DNA of 64,000 nt. Origin: Escherichia sp. E1V33 (lineage in GTDB: Bacteria > Pseudomonadota > Gammaproteobacteria > Enterobacterales > Enterobacteriaceae). A model generated the notes under the pieces. That model saw only the letters and a list, made by a program, of their open reading frames with translations. It was not told the DNA's origin and ran no database searches. The DNA lies in NCBI RefSeq assembly GCF_004211955.1, contig NZ_RHJI01000023.1, forward strand, positions 1 to 64,000, in the 5' to 3' direction. A program made the translations under genes and the position numbers. Of the stretch, positions 19,685 to 29,676 are shown in pieces. Within the stretch, counting starts at the first letter, position 1. Every line of letters begins with the position of its first letter.

Positions 19685-20425
19685 ATGCCTGTACCAAATC
19701 CAACAATGCCGGTGAAAGGTGCTGGAACCACACTGTGGGTTTATAAGGGGAACGGTGACCCTTATGCGAACCCGCTTTCAGACGTTGACTGGTCGCGTCT
19801 GGCAAAAGTTAAAGACCTGACGCCCGGCGAACTGACCGCTGAGTCCTATGACGACAGCTATCTCGATGATGAAGATGCAGACTGGACTGCGACCGGGCAG
19901 GGGCAGAAATCAGCCGGAGATACCAGCTTCACGCTGGCGTGGATGCCCGGAGAGCAGGGGCAGCAGGCGCTGCTGGCGTGGTTTAATGAAGGTGATACCC
20001 GTGCCTATAAAATCCGCTTCCCGAACGGCACGGTCGATGTGTTCCGTGGCTGGGTCAGCAGTATCGGTAAAGCGGTGACGGCGAAGGAAGTGATCACCCG
20101 CACGGTGAAGGTCACCAATGTGGGACGCCCGTCGATGGCTGAAGATCGCAGTACGGTGACGGCAGCAACCGGCATGACGGTAACGCCAGCCAGTGCTTCC
20201 GTAGTGAAAGGGCAGAGCACCACGCTGACCGTGGCATTCCAGCCGGAAGGTGTAACCGACAAGAGCTTCCGTGCGGTGTCTGCGGATAAAACAAAAGCCA
20301 CCGTGTCGGTCAGTGGTATGACCATCACCGTGAACGGCGTTGCTGCAGGCAAGGTCAACATTCCGGTTGTATCCGGTAATGGTGAGTTTGCTGCGGTTGC
20401 AGAAATCACCGTCACCGCCAGTTAA
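19685..20425 (+). CDS. V: Major tail tube protein V
   Basis: ATG 19685 gives 246 residues, equal to lambda V. The N-terminal tube domain (1-160) stacks as hexamers. The C-terminal Ig-like (Big_2) domain (about 165-246, [16 protein letters not shown] onward) decorates the tail surface. The in-frame ATG 19655 lies inside U and is not favoured. Confidence 0.97.
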   Translation: MPVPNPTMPVKGAGTTLWVYKGNGDPYANPLSDVDWSRLAKVKDLTPGELTAESYDDSYLDDEDADWTATGQGQKSAGDTSFTLAWMPGEQGQQALLAWFNEGDTRAYKIRFPNGTVDVFRGWVSSIGKAVTAKEVITRTVKVTNVGRPSMAEDRSTVTAATGMTVTPASASVVKGQSTTLTVAFQPEGVTDKSFRAVSADKTKATVSVSGMTITVNGVAAGKVNIPVVSGNGEFAAVAEITVTAS

Positions 20426-20440
20426 TCCGGAGAGTCAGCG

Positions 20441-20854
20441 ATGTTCCTGAAAACCGAATCATTTGAACATAACGGCGTGACCGTCACGCTTTCTGAACTG
20501 TCAGCCCTGCAGCGTATTGAGCATCTCGCCCTGATGAAACAGCAGGCAGAATCCGACAGTAACCGGAAGTTTACTGTGGAAGACGTCATCAGAACCGGCG
20601 CTTTTGTGGTGGCGATGTCTCTGTGGCATAACCATCCGAAGAAGACGCAGATGCCGTCCATGAATGAAGCCGTTAAACAGATTGAGCAGGAAGTGCTTAC
20701 CACCTGGCCCACAGAGGCAATTTCTCATGCTGAAAACGTGGTGTACCGGCTGTCCGGAATGTCTGAGTTTGTGGTGAATAATGCCCCTGAACAGGCAGAG
20801 GACGCCGGGCCTGCAGAGCCTGTTTCTGCGGGAAAGTGTTCGACGGTGAGCTGA
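20441..20854 (+). CDS. G: Tail assembly chaperone G
   Basis: 137 residues against 140 in lambda; the difference is a three-residue loss in the MKQQAESDS segment. G, with its frameshift product GT, coats the tape measure H during tail assembly. The slippery heptamer GGGAAAG at 20830-20836 near the 3' end permits a -1 shift into T. Confidence 0.95.
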   Translation: MFLKTESFEHNGVTVTLSELSALQRIEHLALMKQQAESDSNRKFTVEDVIRTGAFVVAMSLWHNHPKKTQMPSMNEAVKQIEQEVLTTWPTEAISHAENVVYRLSGMSEFVVNNAPEQAEDAGPAEPVSAGKCSTVS

Positions 20855-21270
20855 GTTTTGCCCTGAAACTGGCGCGTGAGATGGGGCGACCCGACTGGCG
20901 CGCCATGCTTGCCGGGATGTCATCCACGGAGTATGCCGACTGGCACCGCTTTTACAGTACCCATTATTTTCATGATGTTCTGCTGGATATGCACTTTTCC
21001 GGGCTGACGTACACCGTGCTCAGCCTGTTTTTCAGCGATCCGGATATGCATCCGCTGGATTTCAGTCTGCTGAACCGGCGCGAGGCTGACGAAGAGCCTG
21101 AAGATGATGTGCTGATGCAGAAAGCGGCAGGGCTTGCCGGAGGCGTTCGTTTTGGCCCGGACGGGAATGAAGTTATCCCCGCTTCCCCGGATGTGGCGGA
21201 CATGACGGAGGATGACGTAATGCTGATGACAGTATCAGAAGGGATCGCAGGAGGAGTCCGGTATGGCTGA
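20836..21270 (+). CDS. T: T domain of the G-T frameshift protein
   Basis: It has no independent start of its own. Ribosomes reading G slip -1 at GGGAAAG (20830-20836) and continue in this frame to 21270, giving the larger GT chaperone that recruits V to the tape measure. The frame overlaps H by eight bases. The ratio of G to GT is critical in lambda. Confidence 0.9.
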   Translation: MFDGELSFALKLAREMGRPDWRAMLAGMSSTEYADWHRFYSTHYFHDVLLDMHFSGLTYTVLSLFFSDPDMHPLDFSLLNRREADEEPEDDVLMQKAAGLAGGVRFGPDGNEVIPASPDVADMTEDDVMLMTVSEGIAGGVRYG

Positions 21271-23824
21271 ACCGGTAGGCGATCTGGTCGTTGATTTAAG
21301 TCTGGATGCGGCCAGATTTGACGAGCAAATGGCCAGAGTCAGGCGTCATTTTTCCGGTACGGAAACTGATGCGAAAAAAACAGCGGCAGTCGTTGAACAG
21401 TCAATGAACCGGCAGGCGCTGGCTGCACAGAAAGCGGGGATTTCCGTCGGGCAGTATAAAGCCGCCATGCGTATGCTGCCTGCGCAGTTCACCGACGTGG
21501 CCACGCAGCTTGCAGGCGGGCAAAGTCCGTGGCTGATCCTGCTGCAACAGGGTGGTCAGGTGAAGGACTCCTTCGGCGGGATGATCCCCATGTTCAGGGG
21601 GCTTGCCGGTGCGATCACCCTGCCGATGGTCGGGGCCACCTCGCTGGCGGTGGTGACCGGTGCGCTGGCGTATGCCTGGTATCAGGGCAACTCAACCCTG
21701 TCCGATTTCAACAAAACGCTGGTCCTTTCCGGCAATCAGTCGGGTCTGACGGCAGATCGTATGCTGGTCCTGTCCAGAGCAGGGCAGGCGGCAGGGCTGA
21801 CGTTTAACCAGACCAGCGAGTCACTCAGCGCACTGGTTAAGGCGGGGGTAAGCGGTGAGGCTCAGATTGCGTCCATCAGCCAGAGTGTGGCGCGTTTCTC
21901 CTCTGCATCCGGCGTGGAGGTGGACAAGGTCGCTGAAGCCTTCGGGAAGCTGACCACAGACCCGACGTCAGGGCTGACAGCGATGGCGCGCCAGTTCCAT
22001 AACGTGACGGCGGAGCAGATTGCGTATGTTGCTCAGTTGCAGCGTTCCGGCGATGAAGCCGGGGCATTGCAGGCGGCGAACGAGGCCGCAACGAAAGGGT
22101 TTGATGACCAGACCCGACGCCTGAAAGAGAACATGGGCACGCTGGAAACCTGGGCAGACAGGACAGCACGGGCATTCAAATCCATGTGGGATGCGGTGCT
22201 GGATATTGGTCGCCCTGATACCGCTCAGGAGATGCTGATTAAGGCAGAGGCCGCGTTTAAGAAAGCGGACGATATCTGGAATCTGCTTAAGGATGATTAT
22301 TTTGTTAACGATGAAGCGCGGGCGCGTTACTGGGATGATCGTGAAAAGGCCCGTCTTGCGCTTGAAGCCGCCCGAAAGAAGGCTGAACAGCAGAGCCAAC
22401 AGGACAAAAATGCGCAGCAGCAGAGCGATACCGAAGCGTCACGGCTGAAATATACCGAAGAGGCGCAGAAGGCTTACGAACGCCTGCAGACACCACTGGA
22501 GAAATATACCGCCCGTCAGGAGGAACTGAATAAAGCACTGAAAGACGGAAAAATCCTGCAGGCAGATTACAACACGCTGATGGCGGCGGCGAAAAAGGAC
22601 TATGAAGCGACGCTGAAAAAACCGAAGCAGTCCGGCGTGAAGGTGTCTGCGGGCGATCGTCAGGAAGACAGTGCTCATGCCGCCCTGCTGACGCTTCAGG
22701 CAGAACTCCGGACGCTGGAGAAGCATGCCGGAGCGAATGAGAAAATCAGCCAGCAGCGCCGGGATTTGTGGAAGGCAGAAAGTCAGTTCGCGGTACTGGA
22801 GGAGGCGGCACAACGTCGCCAGCTGTCCGCACAGGAGAAATCCCTGCTGGCGCATAAAGATGAGACGCTGGAGTACAAACGCCAGCTGGCTGCACTTGGC
22901 GATAAGGTCACGTATCAGGAGCACCTGAACGCGCTGGCGCAGCAGGCGGATAAATTCGCACAGCAACAACGGGCAAAACGGGCAGCCATTGAGGCGAAAA
23001 ACCGGGGGCTGACTGACCGGCAGGCAGCGCGGGACGCCACGGAACAGCGCCTGAAGGAACAGTATGGCGATAATCCGCTGGCGCTGAATAGCGTCATGTC
23101 AGAGCAGAAAAAGACCTGGGCGGCTGAAGACCAGCTTCGCGGGAGCTGGATGGCAGGCCTCAAGTCAGGCTGGAGTGAGTGGGAAGAGAGCGCCACGGAC
23201 AGTATGTCGCAGGTTAAAAGTGCAGCCACGCAGACCTTTGATGGTATTGCACAGAATATGGCGGCGATGCTGACCGGCAGTGAACAGAACTGGCGCAGCT
23301 TCACCCGTTCCGTGCTGTCCATGATGACAGAAATTCTGCTTAAGCAGGCAATGGTGGGGATTGTCGGGAGTATCGGCAGCGCCATTGGAGGTGCTACCGG
23401 TGGCGGCTCATCAGCGTCAGGTGGTGCAGCCATTCAGGCAGCAGCGGCGAAACTCCATTTTGCGACCGGAGGATTTACGGGAACCGGCGGCAAATATGAG
23501 CCAGCGGGGATTGTTCACCGTGGTGAATTTGTCTTCACGAAGGAGGCAACCAGCCGGATTGGCGTGGGGAATCTTTACCGGCTGATGCGCGGCTATGCCA
23601 CCGGCGGTTATGTCGGTACACCGGGCAGCATGGCGGACAGTCGGTCGCAGGCGTCCGGGAAGTTTGAGCAGAATAACCATGTGGTGATTAACAACGACGG
23701 CACGAACGGTCAGATAGGGCCACAGGCGCTGAAGACGGTTTATGACGTAGCCCGTAAGGCGGCAATGGATGTTGTGACCGGGCAGATGCGTGATGGTGGT
23801 CTGTTCTCCGGAGGTGGACGATGA
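21263..23824 (+). CDS. H: Tape measure protein H
   Basis: 853 residues, as in lambda; its length sets tail length, so the tail should equal lambda's. Hydrophobic segments lie around 105-140 (AGAITLPMVGATSLAVVTGA) and 695-715. Long coiled-coil regions occupy about 340-640. The protein is cleaved near its C-terminus in lambda and takes part in DNA injection. Confidence 0.96.
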   Translation: MAEPVGDLVVDLSLDAARFDEQMARVRRHFSGTETDAKKTAAVVEQSMNRQALAAQKAGISVGQYKAAMRMLPAQFTDVATQLAGGQSPWLILLQQGGQVKDSFGGMIPMFRGLAGAITLPMVGATSLAVVTGALAYAWYQGNSTLSDFNKTLVLSGNQSGLTADRMLVLSRAGQAAGLTFNQTSESLSALVKAGVSGEAQIASISQSVARFSSASGVEVDKVAEAFGKLTTDPTSGLTAMARQFHNVTAEQIAYVAQLQRSGDEAGALQAANEAATKGFDDQTRRLKENMGTLETWADRTARAFKSMWDAVLDIGRPDTAQEMLIKAEAAFKKADDIWNLLKDDYFVNDEARARYWDDREKARLALEAARKKAEQQSQQDKNAQQQSDTEASRLKYTEEAQKAYERLQTPLEKYTARQEELNKALKDGKILQADYNTLMAAAKKDYEATLKKPKQSGVKVSAGDRQEDSAHAALLTLQAELRTLEKHAGANEKISQQRRDLWKAESQFAVLEEAAQRRQLSAQEKSLLAHKDETLEYKRQLAALGDKVTYQEHLNALAQQADKFAQQQRAKRAAIEAKNRGLTDRQAARDATEQRLKEQYGDNPLALNSVMSEQKKTWAAEDQLRGSWMAGLKSGWSEWEESATDSMSQVKSAATQTFDGIAQNMAAMLTGSEQNWRSFTRSVLSMMTEILLKQAMVGIVGSIGSAIGGATGGGSSASGGAAIQAAAAKLHFATGGFTGTGGKYEPAGIVHRGEFVFTKEATSRIGVGNLYRLMRGYATGGYVGTPGSMADSRSQASGKFEQNNHVVINNDGTNGQIGPQALKTVYDVARKAAMDVVTGQMRDGGLFSGGGR

Positions 23825-24150
23825 AAACCTTCCGCTGGAAAGTTAAACCGGGTATGGATGTGGCTTCGACTCCTTCCGTCAGGGAGGTGCGCTTTGGTGA
23901 TGGTTACTCCCAGCGCGCGCCTGCCGGGCTGAATGCCAACCTGAAAACGTACAGCGTGACGATTTCTGTCCCCCGTTGGGAGGCCACGGCGCTGGAATCG
24001 TTTCTGGCAGAGCACGGAGGCTGGAAAGCCTTTCTGTGGACGCCGCCTTATGACTGGCGGCAGATAAAGGTGACCTGCGCAAAATGGACGTCGCGGGTCA
24101 GTATGTTGCGTGTTGAGTTCAGCGCAGAGTTTAAACAGGTGGTGAACTGA
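23821..24150 (+). CDS. M: Distal tail protein M
   Basis: 109 residues, as in lambda. M is a tail-tip component that connects the tube to the L/J hub. It overlaps H and L (ATGA and a shared base). Confidence 0.95.
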   Translation: MKTFRWKVKPGMDVASTPSVREVRFGDGYSQRAPAGLNANLKTYSVTISVPRWEATALESFLAEHGGWKAFLWTPPYDWRQIKVTCAKWTSRVSMLRVEFSAEFKQVVN

Positions 24151-24848
24151 TGCAGGATATCCGGCAGGAAACACTGAATGAATGCACCCGTGCGGAGCAG
24201 TCGGCCAGCGTGGTGCTCTGGGAAATCGATCTGACAGAGGTCGGTGGCGAACGTTATTTTTTCTATAATGAGCAGAACGAAAAAGGTGAGCCGGTCACCT
24301 GGCAGGGGCGGCAGTATCTGACGTATCCCATTCAGGGGAGTGGTTTTGAACTGAATGGCAAAGGCACCAGTACGCGCCCCACGCTGGCAGTCTCTAACCT
24401 GTACGGCATGGTCACCGGGATGGCGGAAGATCTGCAGAGTCTGGTCGGCGGAACGGTGGTCAGGCGTAAGGTTTACGCCCGTTTTCTGGATGCAGTGAAC
24501 TTCGTCAACGGAAACAGTGATGCCGATCCGGAGCAGGAGGTGATTAGCCGCTGGCGCATCGAGCAGTGCAGCGAACTGAGCGCGGTCAGTGCCTCCTTTG
24601 TACTGTCCACGCCGACTGAAACGGATGGTGCCGTTTTTCCGGGGCGCATCATGCTGGCTAATACCTGCACCTGGACCTATCGCGGTGATGAGTGCGGTTA
24701 TAACGGTCCGGCGGTCGCGGATGAATATGACCAGCCGACGTCCGATATCACGAAGGATAAATGCAGCAAATGCCTGAGTGGCTGTAAGTTTCGCAATAAT
24801 GTCGGCAACTTTGGCGGCTTCCTTTCCATTAACAAACTTTCGCAGTAA
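24150..24848 (+). CDS. L: Tail tip hub protein L
   Basis: 232 residues, as in lambda. The C-terminal cysteines C173, C182, C205 and C212, which hold an iron-sulphur cluster in lambda gpL, are conserved. It joins the J trimer to the tube. Confidence 0.95.
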   Translation: MQDIRQETLNECTRAEQSASVVLWEIDLTEVGGERYFFYNEQNEKGEPVTWQGRQYLTYPIQGSGFELNGKGTSTRPTLAVSNLYGMVTGMAEDLQSLVGGTVVRRKVYARFLDAVNFVNGNSDADPEQEVISRWRIEQCSELSAVSASFVLSTPTETDGAVFPGRIMLANTCTWTYRGDECGYNGPAVADEYDQPTSDITKDKCSKCLSGCKFRNNVGNFGGFLSINKLSQ

Positions 24849-24853
24849 ATCCC

Positions 24854-25597
24854 ATGACAGAGACAGAATCAGCGATTCTGGCGCACGCCCGGCGATGTGC
24901 GCCAGCGGAGTCGTGCGGCTTCGTGGTGAGAACGCCGGAAGGGGAAAGATATTTTCCCTGCGTGAATATCTCCGGTGAGCCGGAGGAGTATTTCCGGATG
25001 TCGCCGGAGGACTGGCTGCGGGCAGAGATGCAGGGTGAGATTGTGGCGCTGGTCCACAGCCACCCCGGTGGTCTGCCCTGGCTGAGTGAGGCCGACCGGC
25101 GGCTGCAGGTGCAGAGTGATTTGCCGTGGTGGCTGGTCTGCCGTGGGGCGATTCATAAGTTCCGCTGTGTGCCGCATCTTGCCGGGCGGCGCTTTGAGCA
25201 CGGGGTGACGGACTGTTACACGCTGTTCCGGGATGCTTACCATCTGGCGGGGATTGAGATGCCGGATTTTCATCGCGGGGATGACTGGTGGCGTAACGGT
25301 CAGAATCTCTATCTGGATAATCTGGAGGCCACAGGGCTGTATCAGGTGCCGTTGTCAGCGGCGCAGCCGGGCGATGTGCTGCTGTGCTGTTTTGGTTCAT
25401 CGGTGCCGAATCATGCCGCCATTTACTGTGGTGATGGCGAGCTGCTGCACCATATTCCTGAACAACTGAGCAAACGAGAGAGGTATACCGACAAATGGCA
25501 GCGACGCACACACTCCCTCTGGCGTCACCGGGCATGGTACGCATCTGCCTTTACGGGGATTTACAACGATTTGGCCGCCGCATCGACCTTCGTGTGA
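24854..25597 (+). CDS. K: Tail tip assembly protein K (JAMM plus NlpC/P60)
   Basis: ATG 24854 gives 247 residues. The first domain is JAMM/Mov34-like, with the metal motif H68-S-H70...S78-x-x-D81 (VHSHPGGLPWLSEAD). The second is an NlpC/P60 cysteine peptidase with C121 in HGVTDCYTLF and a histidine in NHAAIYCGDG. It probably opens peptidoglycan during infection or processes tail proteins. The annotated lambda K is shorter because a later start was chosen; both domains are in one open frame here. It overlaps I by about 100 bases. Confidence 0.92.
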   Translation: MTETESAILAHARRCAPAESCGFVVRTPEGERYFPCVNISGEPEEYFRMSPEDWLRAEMQGEIVALVHSHPGGLPWLSEADRRLQVQSDLPWWLVCRGAIHKFRCVPHLAGRRFEHGVTDCYTLFRDAYHLAGIEMPDFHRGDDWWRNGQNLYLDNLEATGLYQVPLSAAQPGDVLLCCFGSSVPNHAAIYCGDGELLHHIPEQLSKRERYTDKWQRRTHSLWRHRAWYASAFTGIYNDLAAASTFV

Positions 25598-26142
25598 AAA
25601 CGGGTGCTGAAGCCATCCGGGCGCTGGCCACGCAGCTTCCGTCGTTTCGCCAGAAACTGAATGAGGGCTGGTATCAGGTGCGCATTGCCGGGCGTGATGC
25701 AGGCGAAAACGAATTATCTGCCCGTCTTAATGAGCCGCTGGCAAATGGTGCCGTGATCCACATTGTTCCGCGTCTGGCGGGTGCCAAAAGTGGCGGTGTG
25801 TTTCAGGCGGTGCTGGGTGCGGCGCTGATTGCGGTGGCATGGTGGAACCCTGTGGGCTGGCTGGGGGCCGCGGCTGTATCGGGTATGTATGCGGCAGGGG
25901 CCAGTATGATCCTGGGGGGTGTGGCGCAGATGCTGGCACCGAAAGCCAGGACGCCCACGGCAGCCAGTACAGATAACGGCAAACAGAACACGTATTTCTC
26001 GTCACTGGATAACATGGTTGCCCAGGGCAATGTTCTGCCCGTTCTGTACGGTGAAATGCGCGTGGGGTCGCGGGTGGTTTCTCAGGAGATCAGCACGGCA
26101 GACGAGGGGGATGGTGGTCAGGTTGTGGTGATTGGTCGCTGA
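25495..26142 (+). CDS. I: Tail tip assembly protein I
   Basis: 215 residues against 223 in lambda. The N-terminal ubiquitin-like/beta-grasp domain (1-95) and the C-terminus (VAQMLAPKARTP through VVIGR) match lambda. The central Gly/Ala-rich hydrophobic segment (about 108-150) is replaced by a different one (ALIAVAWWNPVGWLGAAAVS), an allelic exchange. I is required for tip assembly but absent from the virion. The start lies inside K in another frame. Confidence 0.93.
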   Translation: MAATHTLPLASPGMVRICLYGDLQRFGRRIDLRVKTGAEAIRALATQLPSFRQKLNEGWYQVRIAGRDAGENELSARLNEPLANGAVIHIVPRLAGAKSGGVFQAVLGAALIAVAWWNPVGWLGAAAVSGMYAAGASMILGGVAQMLAPKARTPTAASTDNGKQNTYFSSLDNMVAQGNVLPVLYGEMRVGSRVVSQEISTADEGDGGQVVVIGR

Positions 26143-26158
26143 TGCAAAATGTTTTATG

Positions 26159-26182
26159 TGAAACCGCCTCCGGGCGGTTTTG
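26159..26182 (+). terminator. Terminator-like hairpin between I and J
   Basis: AAACCGCC / GGGCGGTTTT with a three-base loop, in the 60-base gap before J. A comparable hairpin occurs in lambda. It probably modulates J and fibre expression. Confidence 0.5.
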
Positions 26183-26202
26183 TCGTTTATGGAGCATGAC
26201 GA

Positions 26203-29200
26203 ATGGGTAAAGGCGGCAGTAAGGGGCATACCCCGCGCGAAGCAAAGGACAACCTGAAGTCCACGCAGTTGCTGAGTGTGATCGATGCCATCAGCGAAGG
26301 GCCGATTGAAGGTCCGGTGGATGGATTAAAAAGCGTGCTGCTGAACAGTACACCGGTGCTGGACAGTGAGGGGAATACCAACATCTCCGGTGTCACGGTG
26401 GTGTTCCGGGCAGGTGAGCAGGAACAGACACCGCCGGAGGGTTTTGAATCCTCCGGCTCCGAGACGGTGCTGGGTACGGAAGTGAAATACGACACGCCGA
26501 TAACCCGCACCATCACGTCTGCAAACATCGACCGTCTGCGCTTTACCTTTGGTGTGCAGGCACTGGTGGAAACCACCTCAAAGGGTGACCGGAATCCGTC
26601 GGAAGTTCGCCTGCTGGTTCAGATACAACGTAACGGTGGCTGGGTGACGGAAAAAGACATCACCATTAAGGGCAAAACCACCTCACAGTATCTGGCCTCG
26701 GTGGTGGTGGATAACCTGCCGCCGCGCCCGTTTAATATCCGGATGCGCAGGATGACGCCGGACAGCACCACAGACCAGCTGCAGAACAAAACGCTCTGGT
26801 CGTCATACACCGAAATCATCGATGTGAAACAATGCTACCCGAACACGGCACTGGTCGGCGTGCAGGTGGACTCAGAACAGTTCGGCAGCCAGCAGGTGAG
26901 CCGTAATTATCATCTTCGCGGGCGCATTCTGCAGGTGCCATCGAACTATAACCCACAGACACGGCAATACAGCGGTATCTGGGACGGAACGTTTAAACCG
27001 GCATACAGCAACAACATGGCATGGTGTCTGTGGGATATGCTGACCCATCCGCGCTACGGCATGGGGAAACGTCTTGGTGCGGCGGATGTGGATAAATGGG
27101 CGCTGTATGTCATCGGCCAGAATTGCGACCAGTCGGTGCCGGATGGCTTTGGTGGCACGGAGCCGCGCATCACCTGTAATGCTTACCTGACCACGCAGCG
27201 TAAGGCGTGGGATGTTCTCAGCGATTTCTGCTCGGCGATGCGCTGTATGCCGGTATGGAACGGACAGACGCTGACGTTCGTGCAGGACCGACCGTCGGAT
27301 AAGGTGTGGACCTATAACCGCAGTAATGTGGTGATGCCGGATGATGGCGCGCCGTTCCGCTACAGCTTCAGCGCCCTGAAGGATCGCCATAATGCCGTTG
27401 AGGTGAACTGGATTGACCCGGATAACGGCTGGGAAACGGCAACAGAGCTTGTGGAGGACACGCAGGCCATTGCCCGTTACGGTCGTAACGTCACGAAGAT
27501 GGATGCCTTTGGCTGTACCAGCCGGGGGCAGGCACACCGCGCCGGGCTGTGGCTGATTAAAACGGAGCTGCTGGAAACGCAGACCGTGGACTTCAGCGTG
27601 GGCGCAGAAGGGCTTCGCCATGTACCGGGCGATGTCATTGAAATCTGCGATGATGACTATGCGGGCATCAGCATCGGCGGGCGCGTGCTGGCGGTGAACA
27701 GCCAGACGCGGACACTGACGCTCGACCGTGAAATCATGCTGCCATCCTCCGGCACCACGCTGATAAGCCTGGTTGACGGACAGGGGAATCCGGTCAGCGT
27801 GGAGGTCCAGTCCGTCACCGACGGCGTGAAGGTGAAAGTGAGCCGGGTTCCTGACGGCGTTGCCGAGTACAGCGTGTGGGGGCTGAAGCTGCCGACGCTG
27901 CGCCAGCGCCTGTTCCGCTGTGTGAGTATCCGTGAGAACGATGACGGTACGTATGCCATCACTGCCGTGCAGCATGTACCGGAGAAAGAAGCCATCGTGG
28001 ATAACGGGGCGCACTTTGACGGTGACCAGAGCGGCACGGTGAATGGTGTCACGCCGCCAGCGGTGCAGCACCTGACCGCAGAAGTCACCGCAGACAGCGG
28101 GGAATATCAGGTGCTGGCGCGCTGGGACACGCCGAAGGTGGTGAAGGGCGTGAGCTTCCTGCTTCGCCTGACCGTGGCAGCGGACGACGGCAGTGAGCGG
28201 CTGGTCAGCACGGCCCGGACGACGGAAACCACATACCGATTCACGCAACTGGCGCTGGGAAACTACAGGCTGACAGTCCGGGCGGTAAATGCGTGGGGAC
28301 AGCAGGGCGATCCGGCGTCGGTATCGTTCCGGATTGCCGCACCGGCAGCACCGTCGCGGATTGAGCTGACGCCGGGCTATTTTCAGATAACCGCAACGCC
28401 GCATCTTGCCGTTTATGACCCGACGGTACAGTTTGAATTCTGGTTCTCGGAAAAGCGGATTGCGGATATCAGGCAGGTTGAAACCACAGCCCGCTATCTT
28501 GGCACGGCGCTGTACTGGATAGCTGCCAGTATCAATATTAAGCCGGGCCATGATTATTATTTTTATATCCGCAGTGTGAATACTGTTGGCAAATCGGCAT
28601 TCGTGGAGGCTGTCGGTCAGGCGAGCGATGATGCGGAAGGTTACCTGGATTTTTTCAAAGGCCAGATAACCGAATCCCATCTCGGCAAGGAGCTGCTGGA
28701 AAAAGTCGAGCTGACGGAGGATAACGCCAGCAAACTGGAGGAGTTTTCGAAAGAGTGGAAAGACGCCAACGATAAATGGAATGCCATGTGGGGCGTCAAA
28801 ATTGAGCAGGCCGAAGACGGCAGGCATTATGTCGCGGGGCTTGGCCTCAGCATGGAGGATACGGAGGAAGGTAAACTGAGCCAGTTCCTGGTTGCCGCTA
28901 ACCGTATCGCGTTTATTGACCCGGCAAACGGGAATGAAACTCCGATGTTTGTGGCGCAGGGCAACCAGATATTCATGAACGAAGTGTTCCTGAAGTATCT
29001 GACGGCTCCCACCATTACCAGCGGCGGCAATCCGCCGGTATTTTCCCTGACACCGGACGGGCGGTTGACGGCGAAAAATGCCGATATCAGCGGTAACGTG
29101 AATGCGAACTCCGGGACGCTCAACAACGTCACGATAAATGAGAACTGTACGATTAAGGGAATGCTCGAGGCTACTCAGGTCAGAGGTGACTTCGTTAAAG

Positions 29201-29616
29201 CTGTATCTAAGCCATTCCCGAAAAAAACTGGCTCGTGGGGCGATACGGAAACACCAGGCGGGACGGTTACAGTCACCATTTACGATGATCATAACTTTGA
29301 CCGCCAAATCATTATTCCGCCCATTATTTTTAACGGTGTGGCGTATGACGATCCGGGGAGCGGTAATAACCCGGGAGGTACGCGATACACGGGTTATGGT
29401 TTTGAAGTTCGCAAAAACGGCGTATTAATCGCATCCAGAGAAACTAAAGGAGCCATTCCCGGTAGTTACAGTGCGGTTATTGATATGCCGAGTGGTGGTG
29501 GTAGTGTCACTCTGGAGTTTAAGATTTTCCAGAAAGGCAATCAGGGCGCAGGTAACATCACAGACTGTACAGTGATTGTGACCAAAAAAGCTGCTTCCGG
29601 TATCAGTATCCGTTGA
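26203..29616 (+). CDS. J: Tail tip host-specificity protein J
   Basis: 1137 residues against 1132 in lambda. The first ~970 residues form the hub and fibronectin-type domains and are close to lambda. From about residue 985 the sequence diverges ([20 protein letters not shown], then [20 protein letters not shown]) and only short lambda-like elements remain ([19 protein letters not shown]). That tip binds LamB in lambda, so this phage may use another receptor or LamB epitope. A terminator hairpin follows at 29638-29661. Confidence 0.95.
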   Translation: MGKGGSKGHTPREAKDNLKSTQLLSVIDAISEGPIEGPVDGLKSVLLNSTPVLDSEGNTNISGVTVVFRAGEQEQTPPEGFESSGSETVLGTEVKYDTPITRTITSANIDRLRFTFGVQALVETTSKGDRNPSEVRLLVQIQRNGGWVTEKDITIKGKTTSQYLASVVVDNLPPRPFNIRMRRMTPDSTTDQLQNKTLWSSYTEIIDVKQCYPNTALVGVQVDSEQFGSQQVSRNYHLRGRILQVPSNYNPQTRQYSGIWDGTFKPAYSNNMAWCLWDMLTHPRYGMGKRLGAADVDKWALYVIGQNCDQSVPDGFGGTEPRITCNAYLTTQRKAWDVLSDFCSAMRCMPVWNGQTLTFVQDRPSDKVWTYNRSNVVMPDDGAPFRYSFSALKDRHNAVEVNWIDPDNGWETATELVEDTQAIARYGRNVTKMDAFGCTSRGQAHRAGLWLIKTELLETQTVDFSVGAEGLRHVPGDVIEICDDDYAGISIGGRVLAVNSQTRTLTLDREIMLPSSGTTLISLVDGQGNPVSVEVQSVTDGVKVKVSRVPDGVAEYSVWGLKLPTLRQRLFRCVSIRENDDGTYAITAVQHVPEKEAIVDNGAHFDGDQSGTVNGVTPPAVQHLTAEVTADSGEYQVLARWDTPKVVKGVSFLLRLTVAADDGSERLVSTARTTETTYRFTQLALGNYRLTVRAVNAWGQQGDPASVSFRIAAPAAPSRIELTPGYFQITATPHLAVYDPTVQFEFWFSEKRIADIRQVETTARYLGTALYWIAASINIKPGHDYYFYIRSVNTVGKSAFVEAVGQASDDAEGYLDFFKGQITESHLGKELLEKVELTEDNASKLEEFSKEWKDANDKWNAMWGVKIEQAEDGRHYVAGLGLSMEDTEEGKLSQFLVAANRIAFIDPANGNETPMFVAQGNQIFMNEVFLKYLTAPTITSGGNPPVFSLTPDGRLTAKNADISGNVNANSGTLNNVTINENCTIKGMLEATQVRGDFVKAVSKPFPKKTGSWGDTETPGGTVTVTIYDDHNFDRQIIIPPIIFNGVAYDDPGSGNNPGGTRYTGYGFEVRKNGVLIASRETKGAIPGSYSAVIDMPSGGGSVTLEFKIFQKGNQGAGNITDCTVIVTKKAASGISIR

Positions 29617-29637
29617 AATATTTATAACCCCAATACG

Positions 29638-29661
29638 GGCGCCAGAAATGGCGCCTTTTTT
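29638..29661 (+). terminator. Terminator after J
   Basis: GGCGCC (29638-29643) / GGCGCC (29650-29655), loop AGAAAT, followed by six T. It separates J from the side-fibre cassette; lom, which follows J in lambda, is absent. Confidence 0.75.
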
Positions 29662-29676
29662 ATTTGTGGAGTGAGT

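Noticed and set aside
24048..25544. 498-codon frame antisense to L and K
   Set aside because: A shadow of well-supported tail genes; low-complexity Pro/Ala/Arg/His composition.
26872..29307. 811-codon open frame antisense to J
   Set aside because: It mirrors J codon for codon; lambda J is certain, and the antisense frame is a by-product of GC-biased third positions. No ribosome site or family features.
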